From NCBI GenBank assembly GCA_035632095.1, contig DASQHM010000187.1, positions 1 through 10,312 on the forward strand: a stretch of 10,312 nt of DNA, written 5' to 3'. The notes beneath the pieces are model-generated. The model was not told the origin of the DNA, did no database searches, and saw only the letters and a list, made by a program, of their open reading frames with translations. The position numbers and the translations under genes were made by a program. The DNA is from DASQHM01 sp035632095. Its GTDB lineage: Bacteria; Pseudomonadota; Alphaproteobacteria; Ferrovibrionales; Ferrovibrionaceae. Shown here in pieces: positions 1-8,600 of the stretch (the first letter of the stretch is position 1; every line of letters begins with the position of its first letter).

Positions 1-128
1 CTTTGTCCCAACTAACAAATTTGAAAACGCGACCGGACGCCCGAATTCGCCTAAACGCGCGCGCAGCACCAATAGATAGTATTGTCGCGCCTTCCGACCC
101 ATGCAACAACCATCAGGACGTAGGTCCG

Positions 129-157
129 GAGACAGTCTTGGCGACAATGAATATTAT
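129..157 (+). promoter_or_regulatory. candidate sigma-70-type promoter for the small protein–amidase–lactonase operon
   Basis: A -35-like GAGACA (129–134, 4 of 6 matches to TTGACA) and a -10-like TATTAT (152–157, 5 of 6 matches to TATAAT) are separated by 17 bases. They lie in the most AT-rich stretch of the window, just upstream of the first plus-strand gene. Transcription would start near 164 and leave a leader of about 20 bases. Bases 1–128 hold no gene I can support. The assignment rests on consensus matching only. Confidence 0.35.
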
Positions 158-173
158 TCTTCGGCTCAACTAT

Positions 174-178
174 AGGGG
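174..178 (+). promoter_or_regulatory. ribosome binding site that supports the GTG start at 185
   Basis: AGGGG lies 6 bases before the GTG codon at 185. It supports this non-ATG start over the next in-frame ATG at 278, which would remove the first half of the small protein. Confidence 0.5.
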
Positions 179-184
179 CGCAAC

Positions 185-367
185 GTGACGCAAGAATTAC
201 GCGAACAAGCAAAGTCGCTGGGGTTGGACCGGTTGACCGACGAGCATCTCGTCCAGTTTCAACGCGCCGCAAGCGGTATGCAGCGTCACCTTGACCGGCT
301 ACCCCGCGACCTGCCTGCTATTCAAGAGCCTGCGGCAATCTTCCGTGCGAAGAGCGAGACCGCATGA
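185..367 (+). CDS. small GatC/AtzG-like putative amidase accessory protein
   Basis: This 60-residue, probably cytoplasmic protein has no signal peptide or membrane segment. It shows two amphipathic helical stretches (about residues 3–15 and 19–38), an LGL motif near residue 13, and a Pro-rich C-terminal segment ending in EPAAIFRA. That layout, helices and then an extended EPA-x-x-F tail, resembles the GatC/AtzG/DUF4089 type of small subunit. In GatCAB and in the AtzE–AtzG complex such subunits bind an amidase-signature enzyme and stabilise it. The gene starts with GTG, supported by an AGGGG site, and its TGA overlaps the ATG of the amidase gene (ATGA at 364–367), so translation of the two is probably coupled. 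The function is inferred from context and short motifs; the sequence is too short for a confident family call by eye. Confidence 0.6.
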   Translation: MTQELREQAKSLGLDRLTDEHLVQFQRAASGMQRHLDRLPRDLPAIQEPAAIFRAKSETA

Positions 368-1764
368 GCGATGTCGCCTATTTGGGAATAGCCGATGCCG
401 CGAAACTGATTCGGAACCGCAAGCTCTCTTCGGTCGAATACACGACGAACCTGCTGCAACGGGTCGAACGCCACGATGCGACGATCCATGCATTCATCAA
501 ACTGATGCCGGAGCATGCGCTGACGCAGGCGCGGCAGGCCGATGCCGAGATTGCCGCCGGTCGTTGGCGCGGACCGCTGCACGGCGTCCCTTATGCGCTC
601 AAGGATATCATCGACGTCGAGGGACAGCCGACGACAGCACATTCGAAGATCTTGATCGACAACGTCGCGGCGCGAAACGCCCCTGTCGAAGAAAAGCTCA
701 AGGCGGCCGGCGGGGTCCTGCTCGGCAAGTTGTCGACCCACGAATTCGCCATCGGCGGACCTTCCTTCGACCTACCGTGGCCGCCGGCCCGCAATCCGTG
801 GGATCCGAAGCGGCTGCCGGGGGGCTCGTCGAGCGGTTCGGCAGCCGGTCTGGCCGCCGGATTCTTCCCGGCGGCGCTCGGTACCGATACGGGCGGCTCG
901 GTCCGCAATCCGGCCGGATTTTGCGGCATCACCGGCATGAAGCCGACCTACGGCCGCGTCAGCCGCCGCGGCGTCGTTCCGTTGGCCTACTCGATGGATC
1001 ATGTCGGGCCCATGACGCGCACGGTGCGCGACAATGCGCTTCTGCTTCAAATCATTGCCGGACACGACCCGGCAGATCCCGCAAGCGCCGATGAACCTGT
1101 GTCCGATTATTCGGCGCCGCTCGCTCTCGGCGCCAAAGGCCTGAAGGTCGGCGTCATCCGCCACTTCTATGCGAAAGACCTGGACGGCGGACCGGAGCAA
1201 ACCGCCATCATCGAAGGCGCCGTCAACATCCTCGCAGAGCACGGCGCCGAGATCCGCGAGATTCAACTGCCGCCGCTGCAAGACCTTGTCGCCTGCGGGC
1301 AGATCATGCTGGCCGCGGAAGCCTTTGCCGTGCATGAGCATTGGCTGAAGGAGCGACCGCAGGATTACGGCGCGCGCGGACGCGAGCGGCTTCTTGCCGG
1401 GTCGGCGCTCAGGGCTTCCGACTATTTGCAAGCCACGCGCTGGCGAACGAAACTTCGCGACAGCGTCGCGGTTGCATTCCGCGACGTGGATGTCGCCATA
1501 ACCGGGACGAGCCTCGATCCGGCCTGCCTGATCGACGACGCCGAGGCGCTCGGCGCGCTCTATTGGCGGCAGCTTCTCATGCCGTTCAATGTCACCGGTC
1601 AGCCGGCGCTCGCCATTCCCGCCGGATTCTCGCAAGGCGGCCTGCCGCTATCGGTTCAAATCGTCGGCCATCCCTTCGGCGAAGCGACCGTCTATCGCGC
1701 GGCCCAGGTCTATGAAGCGGCGACCGATTGGACGAAGCGGCACCCGCCGGGTCTGATCGGGTGA
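364..1764 (+). CDS. amidase-signature family hydrolase
   Basis: This 466-residue protein is typical in length for the amidase signature family, which hydrolyses C–N amide bonds with a Ser–cisSer–Lys triad. The triad is intact: K80 in ALKDIIDV, S155 in the GGSSSGSAAG loop, and nucleophile S179 in GTDTGGSVRNPAG. The S155–S179 spacing of 24 equals that of fatty acid amide hydrolase (S217/S241). The FCGITGMKPTYGRVSRRG block (186–203) and DHVGPMTRTVRD (214–225) are also standard for the family. No signal peptide is visible, so it is likely cytoplasmic. It overlaps the upstream GatC/AtzG-like gene by four bases. GatA of the tRNA amidotransferase is less likely because no gatB is present, and the small partner suggests an AtzE-like pair. 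The substrate cannot be read from the sequence. Confidence 0.9.
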   Translation: MSDVAYLGIADAAKLIRNRKLSSVEYTTNLLQRVERHDATIHAFIKLMPEHALTQARQADAEIAAGRWRGPLHGVPYALKDIIDVEGQPTTAHSKILIDNVAARNAPVEEKLKAAGGVLLGKLSTHEFAIGGPSFDLPWPPARNPWDPKRLPGGSSSGSAAGLAAGFFPAALGTDTGGSVRNPAGFCGITGMKPTYGRVSRRGVVPLAYSMDHVGPMTRTVRDNALLLQIIAGHDPADPASADEPVSDYSAPLALGAKGLKVGVIRHFYAKDLDGGPEQTAIIEGAVNILAEHGAEIREIQLPPLQDLVACGQIMLAAEAFAVHEHWLKERPQDYGARGRERLLAGSALRASDYLQATRWRTKLRDSVAVAFRDVDVAITGTSLDPACLIDDAEALGALYWRQLLMPFNVTGQPALAIPAGFSQGGLPLSVQIVGHPFGEATVYRAAQVYEAATDWTKRHPPGLIG

Positions 1765-1798
1765 TGCCCATACCGAAAAGCACGTCGTGGGTCACATC

Positions 1799-2647
1799 AT
1801 GAAAGCGCTGACGACGGGATACGGTCTGGTCGAAGGTCCGGTCTGGGACGAAGCCAAGGGGCTTTACTTCAGCGACGTGCTCAATGGCGGCGTTTACCTG
1901 ATCGATCGAAGCGACAAGGTTTCGCTCGTGGTGCCGAAACGGCGCGGCATCGGCGGCATGGCCCTGCATGCGGCGGGAGGTTTGGTGGTCGGCGGACGCG
2001 ACATCGCGTTCATCGACTTGGGCAACGGGCGCACGAAAGTCCTGCTCACGAGCGACGTGACGCCGGGAGCCATCGGCTTCAACGATTTGACGACGGATGC
2101 CCAAGGCCGCATCTATGTCGGATCGCTTGCGTTTCGCGTCTTCCAGGAAGACCCCAAGCCCGGCCATTTGCATGTGATCGATCTCGACGGCGGCGTGCGC
2201 ACGATTTCCGACGGCATCCTGCTGACCAACGGGCTCGGCTTTTCCCCCGACGGCAAGCGGCTCTATCACTCCGACGCGCGAGGTGGACTGATCAGAGTTT
2301 ACGACGTCCGGGCCGACGGCTCGGTCGGCCCATGGCGGAAATTCGCGACGCTCGGCGAGGAAGGCGTGGCCGACGGCTTGAAGGTCGCCGGCGACGGATC
2401 GGTCTGGGTCGCCGATGCGCGCGGCAGCCGCGTCGCCGTGTTCGAGACCGACGGACGCCATCGGAAGGATATTGCCGTGCCGCTGCCCATGGTCACCAGC
2501 GTCTGCTTCGGCGGAGCGGACCTTCGGGACCTCTACATCGTCACCGGTTCGCACGGTGGTCCGCACGAAAACTGCGGCACCGTATTCCGCACGCGAGCCG
2601 ACGTGCCCGGACTGCCCGTTGCGAAGGCGCGCGTGGCGGTAACTTGA
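1799..2647 (+). CDS. SMP-30/gluconolactonase/LRE family hydrolase
   Basis: This 282-residue, probably cytoplasmic protein has the repeating strand pattern of a six-bladed beta-propeller. Members are metal-dependent lactonases or related esterases. The three metal ligands known from human SMP-30 (E18, N154, D204) have counterparts: E12 in VEGPVWDE, N144 in LLTNGLGFSPDG, and D192 in VADGLKVAGDGSVWVAD. Near the C-terminus, MVTSVCFGGADLRDLYIVTG is also typical. In the substrate loop the SMP-30 Arg-Phe-Asn-Asp is Gly-Phe-Asn-Asp here (93–96), so the sugar-contacting Arg is missing and aldonolactone may not be the substrate. The start is uncertain: ATG at 1799 or GTG at 1787, the latter 6 bases after a weak GAAAAG. 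It lies 34 bases (or 22 from the GTG) after the amidase stop, so co-transcription is likely. Its stop is 6 bases from the convergent PKS stop. Confidence 0.88.
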   Translation: MKALTTGYGLVEGPVWDEAKGLYFSDVLNGGVYLIDRSDKVSLVVPKRRGIGGMALHAAGGLVVGGRDIAFIDLGNGRTKVLLTSDVTPGAIGFNDLTTDAQGRIYVGSLAFRVFQEDPKPGHLHVIDLDGGVRTISDGILLTNGLGFSPDGKRLYHSDARGGLIRVYDVRADGSVGPWRKFATLGEEGVADGLKVAGDGSVWVADARGSRVAVFETDGRHRKDIAVPLPMVTSVCFGGADLRDLYIVTGSHGGPHENCGTVFRTRADVPGLPVAKARVAVT

Positions 2648-2653
2648 CGGATG

Positions 2654-5600
2654 CTACCCAACCGCGACGGGACTTTTTGCCGGAGCTTCGGGTTGCGGCA
2701 CTGCTTCGCGGTGCGCGGTCTTGGCGCGCAATTCATCCAGACGCGCCCGCAAATGCGCCGCCAGAGGCAACAAATAGGGCTCGCGGATGATGCTCTCGTG
2801 GGTTCCGCGCACCGGCACGACTTCCAGGTCGGAGGCAACCTTCGCCCAATGCAATTCGACTTCCAGCAAGTGATACAGCGGCTGGGTTTCGGCGGCGAAC
2901 AGCAATACGCGGCCCGGATAGCTTGCGGTCCTATACGTCGTCAGCACGTGGAAGAATTCCTTCATGAACGAAACTTGTGCTTCCGAGTGGTAGGACGTAT
3001 CGAGGAATCCTTCGACCACGTGCCGCTGCATGTCGCCGGCGCCGCGGACTGCCGACACGCCCTTCTTGCCGAGCGCGATCAGTTTCTTTTGCACGCGCCG
3101 TAGAAAAGCGCTCGCGGAGAAATCGACAAGCAGGTCGTCGGCCACCCAAAGCGGCAGGTTGCGCAGCAGTTTCCAATAGTATTGCGGATTCCAAATGCTG
3201 GTGCCGGCGCCGGTATTGAAGGGCGCACCGTCGAGCGCGACAACCAGCGGCACTTCGTGCCCTTTGGCGCGAAGCTGGTGCGCCATCTCCAGCGCGACGA
3301 TGGAGCCCGCGGACCAGCCGCCGAGCACATACGGTCCTTCCGGCTGGAAGGCGAGCAGCGCAGCGACGTAGTACTTGGCCATGTCTTCCACCGACGAGGC
3401 AAACGCCGCGTTGCGGAGTTCCGGCGGCGCCTGAATTCCGTAGAAGCGCTGGTCCGGGCCGAGCAACCGCGCCAGGTGTCGAAAGCCCATCACGTCGCCG
3501 CCGACGGAATGAACGCAATAGAACGCCGGGCCCGTGCCGTTCTCGTTGAACGGAACGATGGCCATCGGTTGCTCCTGGGTGGCGTTTTCCTCGTCGTGCA
3601 GGAATTCGTGGAGATACCCAGCCAGACCTTCAACGCTCGGCCGCTCGAACAGGATGGGGAGCGGAACCGTGACGCCGAATTCCTTTTCGATGCGATTGAG
3701 CAGCCGCACGGCCAGCAAGGAATGGCCGCCAAGCTCGAAAAAGTCGTCGCGCAGGCCAACCGATCCGGCACCGAGAATCTGCGCGTACATGTCGGCGAGG
3801 CGCCGTTCCACTGTGCCGCCGCTGCCGGCAGCCCCGGCGCCGTGCCGCGCTCCGTGACCCGCCGTGGGCGCCGAATCCGCGTCCAACCGCCGCATTAACA
3901 GATGCAGATCGAGCGGCGATACGGCAACGCGCGGGGTCACGCCGGCGCTAAGGATCCGCTCGAACGCCGCCAAGCCCTCCTGAGGCAGGATGCCTTCCAG
4001 CAGGACCTGACGCGCCATGGCCGCAGCCGGTGGAAGCATAGCCGCAGGGGTTTGTTTCTGCTCGCCGCCGAGCGCGCGCCGGTCGTCTACGCGCTTCATG
4101 GTGAAATCGGCGATTTCCGCGATCGGCGCACCGCGATCGTCGCAAATCGTCACGTCAAAGGTCGCAACGCCGTCGGCATCGCCGGCACGGCGGCGCACGT
4201 GACTGTACGCTTTCTCCGTGAAGCTCTTATGCACGACCAGACGGCCATAGGAGAACGGAATATAGAAATCCTTATCGGCGCCGGGGATCAGGCGCTGTGC
4301 GCCGCCCGTCGCCATGTCGAGCATCGCGGGATGCAGAGCGAAGCAATCGAGGTCCGACAGGAATTCCGGCGGCAACGCGAGCGAGATCAATGCCTCGTCA
4401 CGGCCATAGCGAATCCAGCGAACGTTTCCCCAACGGGGCCCGAAGTCCATGAACGATTGATTCAATTGGCCGTCGAACTTCTCCTCGTGCGCGCCGCACC
4501 GGCGCGACACGGCCTGAATGTCCAGTGCGGCCGCCAATGGCGAACTCGCCGCCTGGATATGGCCGATGACGTGAGTTTTCTCGCCGCCTTCGGATTGAAT
4601 CTGAAACTCCCAGCGCGCGCCATCGCGACGGAGAGCGATCTCCAGATCCTTGGTTTCCCCCGATCGCACCATGAACGGGGTCTCAAAAAAGACTCGGGAA
4701 ATCTCGACGTCGGGCGCAACCTCGATCTCGCCGAAAGCCGCGCGTGCCAATTCCATGTATCCGGTGCCCGGGATCAGCGCGTCGCCCCCTCGCATGACGT
4801 GTTCGCCCAGTACCCATTGGCGCGAACGGTCGAAGGTTGTGACGAAGACAACGTCGTTGCCGCGATCGTACCGCCGCTCGAGCCACGGGTGGCGCGGCGC
4901 GGTGTCGTTCGCGACCAGGCGCTCGGTGCCGGACGCGCGCGCCGCCATGCCGATCTCGCGCCACGCGCTCCAATCGATGGCCACGGTCTGGCCGGCGCGG
5001 CGGGCGCTGCGATAGTCGGCGAAGGCGTCGAGAAACGCGTTCGCGGCCGTATAGTCCACTTGGCCCTGCAATCCGAGAATAGCGCTCACGGAGGAGAACA
5101 TCGCGAAGAAGTCCAGGGGCGCATCGCCCAGGACTTCATCCAACGCGATCGCGCCGCCGATTTTCGGCGCGAGCACGCCGAGCGCGGACTGCGGCGTTTT
5201 CAATTGGATCAACCCGTCGTCCAAGGTGCCCGCCACATGAATGACGCCGTTGATTTCGCCGAACCGCTTTCTTGCCTGCGCAACTACGGCGCCGACCTGC
5301 CGGCGATCCGCGATGTCAGCGGACGCAATCATGATCTCGGCTCCAAGTGCCTCGCAAGCGAGCAATCTGCGGATTTTCGAGCGCGCGGGACCGTGGTCGC
5401 CGTGCTTGCCGATCGTCGCCGACCATCGCTCGCGTGGCGGCAGCGCGGTCCGGCCGACCAGAACCAGCCTTGCCTTGACCGTTCGGGCAAGATGTTCGGC
5501 CAGCTCGAAGCCGATGCCGCCAAGACCGCCGGAAATCAGATAGACGCCGCCTTGCCGCAATGCCGGCTTCTTGTCTGCGGCGACGACGCGCGAAGGCTCG

Positions 5601-8600
5601 AAGCGCTGCACCCAGCGATCCGGACCGCGATAGGCGACGGTTCGTTCGCCGACCGGGCTCTGCAATTCGGAAACAAGTTGCGCGACGACCCGTTCACGCT
5701 GCCAGGTGCCGGCGCGGCTCGCCGGCACGTCGATGCTGCGGCTCGGCACATTGGGAAGCTCGCGCGGAAGCACGCGCACCGGCCCGAGCAGTGTGGCCTT
5801 GAGGGGTTCCAAATGCGTCTCGCCGGCGATCTGGTGCAAGCCGGTGGAAACCGCCGAGAGTTCGATCTGTTGCGGCCATTCGCGGGCAGCCAGCGCCTTG
5901 CCGAGCCAGGTCAAGCTGAGGAAGCTTCGCTCCACCGCCCGCTCGAGCGGCGCGGCGCCGGCCGGCTGCGGTTCCAACCCCCAAAGGTGCGCGATATGAC
6001 CGATCCGCGCGCCATCGGAGTCCAGTGCTTCGATCAGCGCAGCGTAGTCTTCCACGCGGCCCGGATGGACGGAGTATTCGCGCTCCCGCAATCGCCGGTA
6101 CTTGCGCCCGGGGAACACGCGGAAGACTTTCGGCGGCGCGCGGTCGAACAGCAAGACCACTTTGCCGATATGGCGCGTCTGCTCCATCAGCTGGAAGGCG
6201 CTTGCAGCCTCATCTATATGGAAGGTCGTTCGGCGCAGCGCCTTGAAGCGGCCGGCGCGCGCGTGGTCGACTATGGTATGCAAGAGCGCGCCATAGGCAT
6301 CAGGATCGCCATGCAGCATCCGCGTCAAATCGATCGGGTGGTAGGACGCGCCCGAGCGCGGTTCCAGGGCAGCGACCTGCGCGTCACTGTAGATTTCCTT
6401 CTTGCCGATCTCGAGGAATCGGCCGCCGGCGCCGAGCGTCGCGAAGGTCTTCGGGATGAACTCGCCGGTCAGCGAGTTGAGCGCCGCGTCGACGCCCTTG
6501 CCGCCTGTGCAGCGGAGTACTTCGTCCGCGAAATCGAGTGTCCGCGAATCGAAAACGTTTTGAATTCCGATCGACTTGAGAAACGCCCGCTTTTCCGCAC
6601 TGCCGGCGGTCGCCACGATTTCGGCGCCGAGCAGCTGCGCCACCTGGATCGCGGCTAGCCCGACGCCGCCCGATGCCGCGTGGATCAGCACTTTCTCGCC
6701 GGCGCGGAGCTTGCCGATGTCGTGCAGCGCATGCCACGCGGTCATGAACGCAGCCGGCAAGGTCACGGCCTCTTCCGCCACGAGCGATTCCGGCCTCAGC
6801 GCCACCATTCGCGCGTCGCGGATTACATAGGAGCGGAAACTTTCGGGACCGATGGCGAGCACCTGGTCACCGGGGCGAAATTCGGTCACGCCCGAGCCGA
6901 CCCGTTCGATCACGCCGGCGCATTCCATGCCGAACGGCGCCTCCGGGAACACTCCGGTCGCCTTCAAGACGTCGGCGAAGTTCAGCGCCGCGGCGGCAAC
7001 CCGAATTTCGACCTCACGGGCGCCGGGTTCCGGCCGGTCGAACGGCGTGAGCGCCAGGCTGTCCAAGTCGCCGGGATCGATCACTTCGAGATGCAGCGGC
7101 GCGGTTTCGGTCTCCGGCTCGCGGTGCGCACTTAGCCGTTCCGCAAGCTCCGCGCCGACCCCTGCATCATCCATGAATATGAGCCAGTTCCGATCCATGC
7201 CCTCCGTCGCCGTCCCGGCGCTGGCCGGCGCCGCCTTGATCCAAGCGGGCCGCACGAACCAATCGGCCATATCGGTCTTTTTGCGAAGCGCGGAGACCGG
7301 CGGCACGTCCGCGGCGGACCCGCCGAAAGCCGGCTCCTCGCCGCCGTAGCGCAGCGCCGAGCCCGCTTCGACCCAGTACCGCTTGTGCTCGAAAGGATAG
7401 GCAGGCAACGCGACGCGCCGCCGGCTTTGTCCGGCGTAGAATTGCCGCGGATCGAGCTTGCAGCCCAACGTCCAAAGTTGACCGTAGCTTTTCAGCGCGA
7501 CGGATAGGTCCGAGGTCTTTTCATCGAAGCGCGCCAGCGAAAGCAGCGATGCCGCCGGCTTGGCCGGCTGCATTCGGGCGAGGCTCGACAGGACGCGGCC
7601 CGGGCCAACTTCCAACAGCACGCCGTCGACGTCCTTGAGAAGCGTCGCGAGGCCCTCGGAGAAGCGGACGGCGTTCCGCACGTGCCGCACCCAATATTCC
7701 GGATCTGTCGCCTCTTCCGGCCGGATCCACGTGCCGGTCAAGTTCGAGAGATACGGCATGCCCGGCGGCCGCAGCGCCACTTTCCGGACGCGGCTGCGGA
7801 ACGCGTCTAGCACCGGCTCCATCATCACTGAGTGGAAGGCATGAGATGTATGCAGGCGCTGGGTCTGCACACCTCGTTCCGACAATTCCGCTTCGAACGC
7901 CGCAACAGGCTCATGCGGCCCGGCCACGACGGAAAGCGCCGGCGCATTGACCGCGGCCAGCGAGAGTTGCGGGCCGGCGGAAGAGCGCTGCAGCGCCTGC
8001 TCGATTTCATTTGGCGGCAACGGCACCGCAAGCATGGAGCCCGGCGCCGCGCTTTGCATCAGCGATCCCCGGTCGGCGACCAGCGAAAGGGCGTCTTCCA
8101 GAGAGAAGACCCCGGCCAGGCAGGCGGCGGCATACTCGCCGATGCTGTGCCCGATCATCGCCCGCGGCGACACGCCCCAGCTCATCCACATCTTAGCCAA
8201 GGCGTACTCAATCACGAAGAGGCTCGGTTGCGCGATCGCCGTCTGGTTCAGGCGCTGCTGCGCCTGTTCCGAGGCATCGTTCGTCAGGATGAACGGCAGG
8301 ATGTCGAGCCCGCGCTTCTGTTTCAGAATCGCCGCGCAAGCGTCCATTTCCGTGCGGAAGGCCGGCTCGGACTCGTAGAGTTCGCGGCCCATGTTCGGAT
8401 ATTGCGCGCCCTGGCCCGGAAACAGGAAGACGACGGGACGATCCGCCGGCTCGTGCTTTGCCGGAGCCGCATCGTTCGGCGCCGACAACGCAGCGACGGC
8501 TTCATCACGGTCGCGACAGACGACGGCACGGCGCTGGGCGAGCGGCTTTCGTCCGGATTGCAACGTAAAGGCGACATCGGCGAGGTCTAGTTCCGGGTGA

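Noticed and set aside
3..188. Open frame of 61 codons at the left edge, plus strand
   Set aside because: It begins with TTG at the edge, has no ribosome site or recognisable motif, and runs through the AT-rich promoter-like region before ending inside the start of the next gene.
291..1094. 267-codon plus-strand frame overlapping the amidase in another frame
   Set aside because: It is dominated by Arg, Gly, Ala and Cys from a frame-shifted reading of the amidase and has no motif.
772..1635. 287-codon minus-strand frame opposite the amidase
   Set aside because: It is antisense to the intact amidase signature; its composition is that of a GC shadow.
364..1764. Assignment of the amidase as GatA of the Asp/Glu-tRNA amidotransferase
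   Set aside because: There is no gatB nearby and the following gene is a propeller hydrolase. The small upstream protein fits an AtzG-like partner equally well or better, so only the family-level name is given.
1592..2566. 324-codon minus-strand frame opposite the lactonase and amidase ends
   Set aside because: It is antisense to two clearly coding genes and shows no domain or start signal.
2636..2665. Possible bidirectional terminator hairpin at the convergent junction
   Set aside because: Only a 5-base stem (GCGGT/ACCGC) with a 20-base loop, or a competing 4-base stem (GGTA/TACC), can be drawn. There is no T-tract on either side, so it is too weak to call.
7268..7385. A degenerate DH between AT and ER
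   Set aside because: Only about 35 residues separate the post-AT linker from the start of the structural KR. They are low-complexity (Gly, Ala, Ser, Pro) and show no hotdog or HxxxGxxxxP remnant.
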